Assembly (NCBI RefSeq): GCF_004323735.1 | Contig: NZ_CP036455.1 | Span: 2,103,101 to 2,167,100 of the forward strand | Direction of reading: 5' to 3' | Source: Streptomonospora litoralis | Lineage (GTDB): Bacteria > Actinomycetota > Actinomycetes > Streptosporangiales > Streptosporangiaceae | DNA: 64,000 bases | In this document: one piece after another, positions 54,719 to 63,761 of the stretch | Layout: each line of letters begins with the position of its first letter | Position numbering within the stretch: the first letter of the stretch is position 1 | Notes under the pieces: generated by a model | The model's database searches: none | Seen by the model: only the letters and a program-made list of their open reading frames with translations | Told to the model about the DNA's origin: nothing | Made by a program: the position numbers and the translations under genes

Positions 54719-55867
54719 TCAGGCCGGTGCGTCGGCCGGGCCGCCCTCGCCCAGGCGTACCGAGTCCACGGCGAACCGGCGCACCTCCCGGGTGTCGATC
54801 TCATGTCCCAGGCCCGCGTGGGTCAGCGGGATCGGGGTGATGCCCTCGTGCGCCCGCACCGGCGGGCGCACCGTGTCGCGGCTGAAGCGCCCTCCCGCAC
54901 CGGGCGCCTCGCTGGGCAGGGAGACCCCGGGCAGCGAGGCCAGCGCAGCGAGAGCCGCCCGGCCGACGCCCGACTCCCCGTCCCAGCCGCACCACACGTC
55001 CCAGCCGGCGTCCGCGGCGCGGTCGTGGGCGCGGCGCGCCGGGGTCAGCCCGCCCAAGAGGCTCGGCCGCAGGCTCAGTGCTCCGGCGGCCTCGGCGCGG
55101 ACGGCGCGGTCGAGCGTCTCCAGCGAGTCCACGGACGTGCTCAGCGCGACGGGGGTGCGCAGCTCGCGCTGCAGACGCGCGTGGGCGTCCAGGTCGCCGC
55201 GGGCGAACGGCTCCTCGATCGCGACGAGCCCGTAGTCGTCGAGCGCGCGCAGGGCGTCCAGGTCGGCCTGGCTCTCGGTGTAGCGGCCGCCCGCGTCCAC
55301 CTGCAGCACCAGGAACGGGAAGGACTCCTGGACGGTGTGGACCACGTCGGTGTCCCAACCGGGTCCGACCTCCAGCCGCACCCGGCGGTACCCGCTGCCC
55401 ACCTGCCGGTTGACCTCCAGCACCAGCATCTCCGCGGAGGACTGGCGGTCCACGGTGGATCCGGCGGTGAAGGCGGTGCGGTCGCCGCCCAGCGCGGAGG
55501 AGAGCGGCGTCCCGCGCTGCCGGCTCCACAGGTCCCAGCAGGCGGTGTCCAGCCCGGCGGCCACCGTCGGCACCCACGGCAGATCGGCCCAGGCGCCGGC
55601 GGTCTCGGTGGGGCGAATCCAGGTGTGGCGCAGGAGCGCCGGCGCGTAGTCGTCCACCAGCAGGCGCCAACCGTCGTCGTCGATGAGGGGGACCTCGCCC
55701 CAGCCGCAGGTGCCGACTTCGTCGCAGACCCGCACGAGCGCGTGCCGGACGAACCGCGGGCGGTCGCCGGCCGCGCCGCGGGCCTGGGAATGGACCAGCG
55801 GCAACCGCACCAGGGTGGCGTCGATGCCCGTGATGCGGGCAAGGGTTGCCGGTTCGGTAGGTGACAC
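54719..55867 (-). CDS. OSBS-like enolase-superfamily protein lacking catalytic lysines
   Basis: A 382-aa protein from GTG 55867 (CGGAG upstream), with the overall pattern of o-succinylbenzoate synthase/MLE-subgroup enolases: VWGEVPL-like CGWGEVPLIDDDG, AAGLDTACWDLWSR, AIEEPFARGD (metal Glu) and LGGLTPARRAHD. The expected catalytic KxK is replaced by RLE (Arg164, Glu166 in YRRVRLEVGPGWD) and the second-half lysine by Arg267 (LSLRPSLLGGL). The third metal site, usually LDES, reads LSTS (243-244 region). It is therefore unlikely to run OSBS chemistry. Not adjacent to menaquinone genes. Could be a non-enzymatic or re-tasked paralogue. Confidence 0.75.
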   Translation of the reverse strand: MSPTEPATLARITGIDATLVRLPLVHSQARGAAGDRPRFVRHALVRVCDEVGTCGWGEVPLIDDDGWRLLVDDYAPALLRHTWIRPTETAGAWADLPWVPTVAAGLDTACWDLWSRQRGTPLSSALGGDRTAFTAGSTVDRQSSAEMLVLEVNRQVGSGYRRVRLEVGPGWDTDVVHTVQESFPFLVLQVDAGGRYTESQADLDALRALDDYGLVAIEEPFARGDLDAHARLQRELRTPVALSTSVDSLETLDRAVRAEAAGALSLRPSLLGGLTPARRAHDRAADAGWDVWCGWDGESGVGRAALAALASLPGVSLPSEAPGAGGRFSRDTVRPPVRAHEGITPIPLTHAGLGHEIDTREVRRFAVDSVRLGEGGPADAPA

Positions 55868-56125
55868 GCGGGCTCCGTCTCGATGCGGCGGGAACAGTGC
55901 AGGCGACCGTCCGTGCTCCAGGACCGCCCTCAACCGAACGTATCCGCTCACCGCGGAGGCTGCCAGCGAATGCGGGCGCCGCCGCCGAGGCCGCCCGACC
56001 CGGGGTTTCGGACGGTCGCGTTCTGTGCGGTGCGGGAGAGTCCGGTGGCGTGTTCCCAGTTCACAGACTAGCGTCGGTACGGTTTTCACGATATGTGTTC
56101 GACCGGACACCGAAGGAGAAAGTCG

Positions 56126-56428
56126 ATGGGTCGCCGCCCCGCAACCCCAGTGACAATCCTCGCAGGCATCGCCGCGGCCGGTGCGCTCGCCGCCGTAGGG
56201 GCCGCACCGGCCGCGGCCGCCGACGGGGTGCTCAACGTCGACGGCACCGACTACGCCGACCCCAGCGGGTGCCACCCGCTCACCGGCGGGCCTTACCGCG
56301 TCGCCAACCACACCGACGAGACCGTCTTCATCCTCAGCCGCCGCGACTGCACCGGCGAGGTCGTGGGAGTGCTGCTGCCCGGCGAGACCGGCCGCGGCCC
56401 GGCGGCGGGCGCCGTCTTCGCCCCCTGA
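56126..56428 (+). CDS. Small secreted protein, unknown
   Basis: Not recognised. 100 aa from ATG 56126 (AAGGAG upstream; ATG 56093 has no site). Sec signal peptide VTILAGIAAAGALAAVGAAP ending AAAA-DG. The mature part of about 70 residues (VLNVDGTDYADPSGCHPLTG, PYRVANHTDETVFILSRRDC) has exactly two cysteines, probably one disulfide, and looks like a compact beta domain. Divergent from the OSBS-like gene. Confidence 0.7.
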   Translation: MGRRPATPVTILAGIAAAGALAAVGAAPAAAADGVLNVDGTDYADPSGCHPLTGGPYRVANHTDETVFILSRRDCTGEVVGVLLPGETGRGPAAGAVFAP

Positions 56429-56599
56429 GCCCACTACCCTGCGTCGTCGGCATCGGGGGCGGCCATGGCGTTTCGGCGGCGGCCGGGCGACGGGCCGACT
56501 GCGGGCAAGGCGGCACCGAGGGCGGTGGGGGGCTGGGCCTGCGGTTGTCGGGTCGGGTGCTCGCCGGTGGCGGCGGCCGACGGGGGCGGCTGGGGTCTG

Positions 56600-56665
56600 C
56601 TGGGCGGTCTTGTTGGTCTGCCGGGTGGCGGGTGGTTTTGCTGGGAAGCGGCGCCGAGGGCGGTG
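56600..56665 (+). repeat. Dispersed 65-bp repeat, copy 3
   Basis: CTGGGCGGTCTTGTTGGTCT then GCCGGGTGGCGGGTGGTTTT and GAAGCGGCG; the 3' half is diverged relative to copies 2, 4 and 5. Confidence 0.65.
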
Positions 56666-57241
56666 GGGGCTGGGCCCGTGCCCACCGGGTCGGGTGCTCG
56701 CCGGTGGTCCGCCCGGCGAGGCGGCGACGGCAGCAATGGGGCCGGGCCCGCAGGTGCCGGTTCCGATGCCCGCCGGTGGCGCGCGCGACGGGGGCGGCGT
56801 TGAGCCGCCGCGGGCCGCTGTCTGGTTAAAACCCTGCGTTGGGCGGCACCGGTCCCGCGGCTTCTCCCGTCTATCGTGGACTTATGGCCTCTGGAAAGCG
56901 CATTCCGCGGCCATAAGTTCACGATCATCGCCGGGTGAACCGGCATACCGGACATACCGGCGCCGGTATGTCCGGCTGGGTGTCGCCCTGTTCCGGCCGG
57001 GCCCGCGCAGGCTGGACGGCCGCACGGCGGGGCGCGGTCGCGGGCGCTCGCGCGGCCCGGTGGCGCGCCGGATCGGAGGCCGGGGGCGACGACGCGTCGC
57101 TCGTGGCGCCCGGGTGTCGCCGCCGGGAGTGGCACCGCCCAATGGGGCCGACTTTTGGGGGCCTATGCCCGTTTTGGGGCCGCCCCCGCCGGACGGGCCA
57201 CCGGCGAGCGTCCGACCCGACAACCACAGGCCCAGCCACCC

Positions 57242-57307
57242 GCCACCGTCGCCGCCGCTTTTCAGTGAAGACCACTTGTAATCCGGCAGACCAACAAGGC
57301 CGCCCAG
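57242..57307 (-). repeat. Dispersed 65-bp repeat, copy 4
   Basis: Minus strand: CTGGGCGGCCTTGTTGGTCT, GCCGGATTACAAGTGGTCTT, CACTGAAAAGCGGCGGCGAC. Nearly identical over its length to copy 5, 134 bp away in the same orientation. Confidence 0.7.
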
Positions 57308-57380
57308 CGGAGCCGGGCCGCAACCGTCGGCCACCGCCACCGGCGGGCACCGGGTGCGGTGGGCGCGGGCCCGGCCCCGT

Positions 57381-57447
57381 GGCCGCCGTCGCCGCTGCTT
57401 TTCAGTGAAGACCGCCCGCCGCCCGGCAGACCGACAAGGCCGCCCAG
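57381..57447 (-). repeat. Dispersed 65-bp repeat, copy 5
   Basis: Minus strand: CTGGGCGGCCTTGTCGGTCT, GCCGGGCGGCGGGCGGTCTT, CACTGAAAAGCAGCGGCGAC. Confidence 0.7.
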
Positions 57448-57563
57448 CGGACCTGAGCCGCCCCCGCCGGCCGAGCCGCCACCGCCCCCAAGCCCCCCAA
57501 AAAACCCGACCTCCACCCCGACCGACGCCCCTGAAAAACCCAGCGGCGGCGCGGACGATCGGG

Positions 57564-58175
57564 CTATCCGTTCGCCTCCTTGGCCGCCTCGAACAGCACC
57601 GAGCAGTACAGGTCGCGGCGCTGCGCCGTGCCGAAGCGCCACCGCAGGGCGGCGATCAGCTGAGCGCATTCCACGGGGGTCAGCGCGAAGCGGGTCGGTC
57701 GCAGGTGCCAGCTGAGCACGGCCCGGCCGCCGGGGCGCAGTACCCGGTGCAGTTCGGCGAGGCCGTCGTCCAGGCTCGGCCACAGCCCTACCGTGTTGAC
57801 GGAGACGACGAGGTCGAAGGCCGCGTCGGGCTCGCCGGTGGCGGCGGCACTGCCGCGGTGCAGCCGCAACCGGCCGGTGCGCACCGCCGCGGCGTTGCGC
57901 CGGCCGGCCATGGCCACCATCTCCGCTGAAGGGTCGACACCGACCAGTGTCACCGGTTCCGGCCTGGCGGCCAGCAGTTCGACGAGCACGCCCGGCCCGC
58001 AGCCCACCTCCAGCCCGCAGTGGAACGGCCGGGGCGCCAGCTCCTCCGCTACCTCGGCGTTCTGCCTCCGGTTGGAGAGCGCCAGGACCCGGCCCGCCGC
58101 GCGGCCGAGTGGACCGCGCGGCAGCGCGAAGGGGTCGGCGCCCACGGGCGTGCCGCTCCACAGCCGCCGCGCCAT
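57564..58175 (-). CDS. Class I SAM-dependent methyltransferase
   Basis: A 203-aa methyltransferase. SAM motif I LEVGCGPGVLVELLAARPEP, motif II LVGVDPSAEMVAMAGRRN, FDLVVSVNTVGLWPSLDDGL and LHRVLRPGGRAVLSWHLRPT are typical of Methyltransf_11 proteins such as UbiE-like enzymes. Small molecule substrate unknown. Downstream lies the repeat tract. Confidence 0.85.
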   Translation of the reverse strand: MARRLWSGTPVGADPFALPRGPLGRAAGRVLALSNRRQNAEVAEELAPRPFHCGLEVGCGPGVLVELLAARPEPVTLVGVDPSAEMVAMAGRRNAAAVRTGRLRLHRGSAAATGEPDAAFDLVVSVNTVGLWPSLDDGLAELHRVLRPGGRAVLSWHLRPTRFALTPVECAQLIAALRWRFGTAQRRDLYCSVLFEAAKEANG

Positions 58176-58205
58176 CGCAGCCCCTCCCCCGTAAGCGAAA
58201 CCGCG

Positions 58206-58230
58206 CCGGCCCCGCCGCGGGCGGGGCCGG
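58206..58230 (-). terminator. Stem-loop downstream of ald
   Basis: CCGGCCCCGCC (58206-58216) and GGCGGGGCCGG (58220-58230), a perfect 11-bp stem with a 3-base loop between ald and the methyltransferase gene; probably ends the ald transcript. Confidence 0.5.
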
Positions 58231-58404
58231 GACAGGTACCGCCGACCCGGCCGCGCAACGGGGCTGATGTGTTAATGCCCGCGAACGGCCGGTCGGCAAC
58301 GCGCCGCGAACCGGTATTGCGCTGCGAGCACGCGCTGCGAGCATGCCCTGCGGGCGGTGCAGCGGGGGCACTGCGGCGGCCCGCGCGGCTTCCGGCCGGG
58401 CCGG

Positions 58405-59532
58405 TCAGTGGCCGCCCTCGGCGAGGACTTCGGTCACGGTGCGGGACTTGAGGCCGTGCGCCTCGGCCACGCCCTCGTTCGTGACGGTCCCGTCGTGGGT
58501 GTTCAGCCCCTGGGCCAGGGCCGGGTCCTCGGCCAGCGCCCGCCGCCAGCCCTTGCCGGCCAGCGCGACCGCGTAGCGCAGCGTGTCCTTGGTGAGCGCG
58601 TGCGTGGAGGTGTTGGGGACCGCGCCGGGCATGTTGGCCACGCAGTAGAACACGGTCTCGTGCACGTCGAAGGTGGGGGAGTCGTGGGTCGTGGGGCGGG
58701 AGTCGGCGAAACACCCGCCCTGGTCGATCGCGATGTCGACGAGCACCGCGCCGGTGCGCATCCGCGAGACCAGTTCGTTGGAGACCAGCTTGGGGGCCTT
58801 GGCGCCGGGGATGAGCACCGCACCGACGACCATGTCGGACTCCAGCACGGCGCTCTCCAGTTCGAAGGCGTTGGAGACGACCGTGCGCACCCGGCCCTGG
58901 TAGACGTCGTCGGCATGGCGCAGCTTGGCGACGTTGAGGTCGAGCAGCGTGACGTCGGCGCCCATGCCGACTGCGATGCGGGTGGCGTTCAGCCCCGCGA
59001 CCCCGGCCCCCACGACGGTCACCCGCGCCGGGGCCACGCCGGGCACGCCGCCCATCAGCCGTCCGCGTCCGCCGCTGGGCCGCTGCAGGGTGAAGGCGCC
59101 CACCTGCGGCGCGAGCCGGCCGGCGACCTCCGACATCGGGGCCAGCAGCGGCAGCGACCCGTCCGGCGCCTGCACGGTCTCGTAGGCGATGCCGGTGACG
59201 CCCTTCTCCAGCAGGGCGTCGGTGCACTCCTTGGAGGCCGCCAGGTGCAGGTAGGTGAACAGGGTCTGGCCCGGCCGCATCCGGTGGTACTCCTCGGGCA
59301 CGGGCTCCTTGACCTTCAGGACCAGCTCCGCCTCGGCCCACACGTCGTCGGCGGAGCCCAGCACGCGGGCCCCCGCCGAGGTGAACTCCTCGTCGGAGAT
59401 GGAGGAACCGCGGCCCGCTCCGCTCTGGACGGCGACCGAATGGCCGCGAGTGACCAGTTCGTGGACACCGGCGGGGGTGATGGCCACTCGGTACTCGTGG
59501 TTCTTGATTTCGCTGGGCACGCCGACGCGCAC
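58405..59532 (-). CDS. ald: Alanine dehydrogenase
   Basis: A 375-aa enzyme from GTG 59532, chosen for AGGAGGAG just upstream. It interconverts L-alanine and pyruvate with NAD(H). RVGVPSEIKNHEYRVAITPA is the family N-terminal signature, Lys in LVLKVKEP and His in YLHLAAS are catalytic, and VTVVGAGVAGLNATRIAVGM binds NAD. Normal length. The amidohydrolase-like gene lies 86 bases upstream on the same strand. Confidence 0.94.
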   Translation of the reverse strand: MRVGVPSEIKNHEYRVAITPAGVHELVTRGHSVAVQSGAGRGSSISDEEFTSAGARVLGSADDVWAEAELVLKVKEPVPEEYHRMRPGQTLFTYLHLAASKECTDALLEKGVTGIAYETVQAPDGSLPLLAPMSEVAGRLAPQVGAFTLQRPSGGRGRLMGGVPGVAPARVTVVGAGVAGLNATRIAVGMGADVTLLDLNVAKLRHADDVYQGRVRTVVSNAFELESAVLESDMVVGAVLIPGAKAPKLVSNELVSRMRTGAVLVDIAIDQGGCFADSRPTTHDSPTFDVHETVFYCVANMPGAVPNTSTHALTKDTLRYAVALAGKGWRRALAEDPALAQGLNTHDGTVTNEGVAEAHGLKSRTVTEVLAEGGH

Positions 59533-59618
59533 GGGGACTCCTCCTTGCATCGTCTTTGATACGTCTTCACTCTGACGTGCCCGCCCCCACCCCGCCATCT
59601 CCACCGTGCATGCTGTTT

Positions 59619-60941
59619 TCACAGCTTGTTTACATGATGTAACGGCTCTACGGGGTCGGTCCGGGGCACGGCGCGGCCGTCCGCACGGCGGATCGCCGCT
59701 GCGCCGATACCGCCTGCGACAACCGTCTCCTCGCCGGCTACCCAGGTGCCCACGACGCGCCCGGTGAGCGTGCGCCCGGCGTAGGGGCCGGTGTCGGAGG
59801 CGGAGACCCGCACCTCGGCCACGGGGTCGAAGGCGACCAGGTCGGCGTCGCAGCCGGGGGCGATCCGTCCCTTGCTCCGCATGCCCAGCAGGTCGGCGGC
59901 AGCCGTGGAGGTCCAGCCCGCCAGGTCCGCCAGCCCGCGACCGCGGCGGCGGGCGGCGGTCCACAGCGCCGGCAGTGTCCAGCGGATGCCCTCGATGCCG
60001 GTGCCCGGTCGGTGGCCCGAGCCCACCTGGGTGATCGCCGGGTCGCCGCGCTCCAGCAGCACGCTCCACAGCGCATCGCGGTTGGCGCCGTTGCGTAGCG
60101 GCGGGCGGCAGGCGTGCGCCGTGGAGTCGTCGTGCACCTGCTCGGCGGGCAGGCACAGGTAGTGCGGGCAGGTTTGAGCGCTGACGGCGGCGCCCATGGC
60201 GCGGGCGGCGGCGAGCAGGGGCGCGCATTCGGCGGCGGCGAAGGGCGAAACGAGCACCCGGGTGCCGGCCATGCGCGCCGCGGCGACGACCCGCTCCACC
60301 CCGCGCCGCTCGGCCCGCGCCGGACGCGCCGCCAGCAGCGCGGACAGGCCGGGGCCGCGGGGCACCGACAGTTCGCCGGCGTCCTCGGCGTGCACCACGA
60401 GCGGGACCTCCATGGCGGCCAGCTCCACCATCGCCTTGCGCAGCCGGGTGTCGTCGACCGGTCGGGCATCCTCCCCGGCGCCGTCGGAGAGCGAGCAGTG
60501 GAACCCCACCGCGCCGCCGGCGCGCAGTTCGGCCAGACCGGCGGGCGTGCTGTCGGCGGTGAGCGCGCCGAGGAAGAAGACGTGGGACGCGGCATCGGCC
60601 GCCGCGGCCTGGTGGGCCCGCAACTGCGCCTCGCCGGTGACCGCGGGCCGGGCCGGACCGGAGGCGACGAGCGTGGTGACCCCGGCGTGCACGGCGGCGG
60701 TCGCCACCGCGGTGTAGCCCTCGCGCAGCCCCCGGCCGGGCTCCTGCACGGCGGTGTCGACGTCGATCCCCCCGGGAAGCAGCGCCGTCGCGCCCAGATC
60801 GACGTCCCGGGCGGCGGTGGCGGAGGTCTCGTAATCGCCGAGTGCGGCGATGCGCCCGGCGCTCAGGCTGACGGACGCGGGCACGACGCCGGCGGGAGTG
60901 ACGACCCGTCGCGACCGGATGACGGTGTCGATATGGGGCAT
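59619..60941 (-). CDS. Allantoinase/dihydropyrimidinase-like amidohydrolase, probable pseudoenzyme
   Basis: A 440-aa protein with the cyclic amidohydrolase layout: ALLPGGID near 52-60, LVVHAEDAGE at 181-190, AQTCPHYLCLPAEQV at 255-269 and SKGRIAPGCDADLVAFDP near the end. Key residues are gone. The HxH pair after GGID reads DTA (Asp62, Ala64), the carboxylated lysine position is His148 (GAVGFHCSL), the HxxH segment reads VLVSPF, and the catalytic aspartate of SDH reads SGH (Gly309). Only His184 and His260 remain. It is full length and intact, so it is probably a maintained non-catalytic protein rather than decay. Upstream of ald on the same strand. Confidence 0.8.
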   Translation of the reverse strand: MPHIDTVIRSRRVVTPAGVVPASVSLSAGRIAALGDYETSATAARDVDLGATALLPGGIDVDTAVQEPGRGLREGYTAVATAAVHAGVTTLVASGPARPAVTGEAQLRAHQAAAADAASHVFFLGALTADSTPAGLAELRAGGAVGFHCSLSDGAGEDARPVDDTRLRKAMVELAAMEVPLVVHAEDAGELSVPRGPGLSALLAARPARAERRGVERVVAAARMAGTRVLVSPFAAAECAPLLAAARAMGAAVSAQTCPHYLCLPAEQVHDDSTAHACRPPLRNGANRDALWSVLLERGDPAITQVGSGHRPGTGIEGIRWTLPALWTAARRRGRGLADLAGWTSTAAADLLGMRSKGRIAPGCDADLVAFDPVAEVRVSASDTGPYAGRTLTGRVVGTWVAGEETVVAGGIGAAAIRRADGRAVPRTDPVEPLHHVNKL

Positions 60942-61365
60942 GGAAATCCCCTTCGTGGTTTACTGGCGATATTCGCACAGAATGCGAGAATCGCTGTTAT
61001 TCGTCGGAATCCGCGGCGGCGCGGCGCTGCGAACGCCGCGGCCGAGCGGTTGGTGCTGCCCGGGTCCGATTCACCGACCGTACCGCGATCGGCGCCGCAT
61101 ACGGGGACCTCGGCGCGCAACGCCCCGGTGCGGCGATCGGCGATCCCGGTCATCGGAACCTTTTCCGGGCGGAATGGTGCGGGTTTTCGGCGGGCATTAA
61201 CAGGGAGCGGAGCGGAGCCGAACGGCGGGAATGCGGTCGGTAGGGGAAGCGTGCCGAGGCGATGGCCGGACCGGGAGGTTCCGGTGCGCACTGTGCCGCT
61301 TTGCGGCCCGGTAGTGTCTCCGACACCCTGTAGTAGATTTGGTGTGGTTCGTGGTGGTGTTTCGC
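60942..61365. other. Divergent gap with operator-like repeat
   Basis: No gene. CGATATTCGCA (60967-60977) and TGCGAGAATCG (60983-60993) are an imperfect inverted repeat (9 of 11) just upstream of the amidohydrolase start. GTGTC-TCC-GACAC at 61314-61326 precedes the small gene at 61366. Confidence 0.45.
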
Positions 61366-61494
61366 ATGGACACGGCGGTTCTGCTCGTCGGCGAGGTGGC
61401 CGGCTGGATCGCACCCTGGATGTGGGGAACGGCCGGCGTGCTGGTCGGCGCGGCCGCCGCCGCTGCCCTGATCCGCCGCCGCAACCGCCAGTAG
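61366..61494 (+). CDS. 42-aa membrane microprotein upstream of the copper gene
   Basis: Too short for routine gene calling. ATG 61366 reads DTAVLLVGEVAGWIAPWMWG, TAGVLVGAAAAAALI then RRRNRQ: one or two hydrophobic helices with a basic C-terminal end. It lies 27 bases before the CopD-CtaG gene on the same strand, suggesting co-transcription and perhaps a role as an accessory subunit. The ribosome site is weak. Confidence 0.5.
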   Translation: MDTAVLLVGEVAGWIAPWMWGTAGVLVGAAAAAALIRRRNRQ

Positions 61495-61521
61495 CCACCC
61501 CTGACCCATGGAGCGGCCCGC

Positions 61522-63582
61522 GTGAGTTCCCCCGCAGTCCGCGACGGCGACCCGCCGAACGAGGAGAGCGCTCCGAGCGGCGCCGCCCGAGCCCCCGGCG
61601 GCGACACCGCCGCGATCATCGCGGTCGGCGCCGTCGCGACATGCCTGATCGCCCTGATCGCCGCCCTCGTCGCCGGGGGAGCGGTCACCGCCCGGGTGAT
61701 CCCCGGCCTGCCCGACGCCGGGCCCGTCACCCGCTGGGGGCTACCCGTCGCCACCACGGTGCGCGACGTCGCCGCGGCCCTGACAATCGGCCTGCTGCTG
61801 CTCGCCCTCTTCCTGCTGCCCCTGCGCAAGGGTGCACTCGGCCCCCAAGCACTCGGCTACCTGCGCGCCGCCGCCTGGCCGGCGCTGGCGTGGGCCGGTG
61901 CGGCCGGGGCCGTCCTCGTCTTCCAGCTTTCCGACGTCTCCGGGCTGCCGCCCGGACAGGTCGTCGGCGACCAGCTCACCAGCTACGCCGTCTCCGTGGG
62001 CCAGGGCATCGGGCTCACCGTGGTCATCCTGCTGACCTGCGCCGCGGCGCTGCTCTGCCGCACCACCGAGACCGCCGCCGGAGCGTTCGGGCCGTTCCTG
62101 CTGGCCTGCGCCGCACTGGTGCCGCCCGCGCTCACCGGCCACTCCGCGTCCGCGGGCAGCCATGAACTGGCCATCACCGGGCTGGCGCTGCACATCCTGG
62201 CGGTATCGGCCTGGGTGGGCGGGCTTACCGCGGTGACGTTCCACGGGCTGCGCTCCGCCCCTCAGGATGCGCCCGTGGCCGCGGAGCGCTTCAGCCGGAT
62301 GGCGTTGTGGGCCTACATCGGCGTGGGTGTGGGCGGGGTGGCCAGCGCCGTCAGCCGCCTCTACTCCGCGACCGACCTGTTCACAACCCCCTACGGCCTG
62401 CTCATCGCGGCCAAGGCGGTGCTGTTCGCCGCGCTGGGCGCGGCCGGCTGGCTGCATCGGCGCCGCACGGTCCCGCGCATCGCCGAACTCGGCGGAAGAC
62501 GGCTGTTCGCGCGCCTGGCCGGCGTGGAGATCGCCGTCATGTCGGCGACGATGGGCATCGCGGCGGCGCTCAGCCGCACCGCGCCGCCTCCCGAGGAAGG
62601 CACCACCGACCCCGCTCAGGCGATCCTCGGCTTCGCCATGCCGCCGCCGATCAGCCTGGAGACGCTGCTCACGCTGTGGCGGCCGGACCTGTTCTTCATC
62701 GGCGCGGTCGTGCTGCTGGGCGGCGGCTACGCCGCGGGTGTCGCCCGCCTTCGGCGCCGCGGCGACCCGTGGCCCTGGAGCCGCACAGTGTTCTGGGCGG
62801 CGGGTCTGCTGGTGATGGCGGCCGTGCTGCTCAGCGGCGTCGCGACCTACTCGATGGTGCTGTTCAGCGTGCACATGGTGCAGCACATGGTGCTGTCGAT
62901 GCTCGTCCCGATCCTGCTGGTACTGGGCGCTCCGGTGACCCTCGCCCTGCGCGCGCTGCGGCCCGCCCGCCGGCGCGGCGACCGCGGCCCGCGGGAATGG
63001 CTGACCGCCTTCGTCAACAGCAGGTTCTCCCGGGTCGCGACGCACCCCGCGGTGGCCGCCCCGCTGTTCGTCCTCAGCCCCTACGCGCTGTACTTCTCCC
63101 CGCTGTTCCCCGCGCTCATGAACGACCACAGCGGCCACCTGTTCATGAACGTCCACTTCCTCGTCACGGGGTTCCTCTACTACTGGATCATCGTGGGCGT
63201 CGACCCGGGGCCCCGCAAACTGCCCTACCTGCTGCGCCTGGTGCTGCTGCTGGCGGCGATGGGTGTGCACGCATTCTTCGGCATCACGATCATGATGCAG
63301 TCCTCGCCGCTGGGCATGGAGTACTACGGCCAGTTCGAGGTGCCCTGGATCGACGGCCAGAGCGCCGACCAGTACACCGGCGGCGGCATCGCCTGGGCCG
63401 TGGGCGAGATCCCCACCGCGCTGGTGACACTGGCCATGCTTCGGCAGTGGGCACGCGACGAGGAGCGCACGGAGCGCCGCCGCGAGCGCCACAGCCGGCG
63501 CGACGGGTCCGACGACGCCGACATGGACGCCTACAACGCCTACCTCGCCGAGCTGGACCGGCGCTCCCGCGGGCAGAGCTGA
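61522..63582 (+). CDS. CopD - CtaG fusion copper membrane protein
   Basis: A 686-aa polytopic protein from GTG 61522 (GGAG upstream). The first half matches CopD copper-resistance proteins, with many helices and ALTGHSASAGSHELAITGLA then LHILAVSAWVGGLTAVTFHG, whose histidines are candidate copper ligands. The second half is a CtaG/caa3-type assembly domain: MVLFSVHMVQHMVLSMLVPI, LYFSPLFPALMNDHSGHLFM and HAFFGITIMM. About 13-15 membrane helices in all. It probably handles copper import or delivery to cytochrome oxidase. The C-terminus is charged and cytoplasmic. Confidence 0.9.
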   Translation: MSSPAVRDGDPPNEESAPSGAARAPGGDTAAIIAVGAVATCLIALIAALVAGGAVTARVIPGLPDAGPVTRWGLPVATTVRDVAAALTIGLLLLALFLLPLRKGALGPQALGYLRAAAWPALAWAGAAGAVLVFQLSDVSGLPPGQVVGDQLTSYAVSVGQGIGLTVVILLTCAAALLCRTTETAAGAFGPFLLACAALVPPALTGHSASAGSHELAITGLALHILAVSAWVGGLTAVTFHGLRSAPQDAPVAAERFSRMALWAYIGVGVGGVASAVSRLYSATDLFTTPYGLLIAAKAVLFAALGAAGWLHRRRTVPRIAELGGRRLFARLAGVEIAVMSATMGIAAALSRTAPPPEEGTTDPAQAILGFAMPPPISLETLLTLWRPDLFFIGAVVLLGGGYAAGVARLRRRGDPWPWSRTVFWAAGLLVMAAVLLSGVATYSMVLFSVHMVQHMVLSMLVPILLVLGAPVTLALRALRPARRRGDRGPREWLTAFVNSRFSRVATHPAVAAPLFVLSPYALYFSPLFPALMNDHSGHLFMNVHFLVTGFLYYWIIVGVDPGPRKLPYLLRLVLLLAAMGVHAFFGITIMMQSSPLGMEYYGQFEVPWIDGQSADQYTGGGIAWAVGEIPTALVTLAMLRQWARDEERTERRRERHSRRDGSDDADMDAYNAYLAELDRRSRGQS

Positions 63583-63761
63583 CCGCTGCTCGCGAACGGC
63601 CGCGCGGGCGGCGGGCGAGGCGCGTAGCCCGGCCGCCTGCGCGGGAACGCGGCCCCGGCCCGCGGAAGGCGCCGCGGGAGAGCCTCCGCCCTCAGCGGAA
63701 AACCCCGGCCGCTTCCGCTGCGGGGTGGCGCCGCGCCGCCGATTCCGGTTGGGTCGGGGCC

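Larger units (their letters stand above)
56429..57563. other. 1.1 kb gene-free repeat tract
   Basis: All frames are low-complexity shadow. Three copies of the 65-bp dispersed repeat lie here (one plus, two minus). The extended module after copy 3 (CCGTGCCCACCGGGTCGGGT, GCTCGCCGGTGG, GGCGGCGACGGCAG) is also seen after copy 1 near 2310. At 56937-56982 ACCGGCATACCGGACATACC and GGCGCCGGTATGTCCGG give inverted-repeat words. No transposase or integrase. Confidence 0.6.

Noticed and set aside
56429-57563. CRISPR array
   Set aside because: The repeats are few, in both orientations, unequally spaced and diverged; no cas genes are present.
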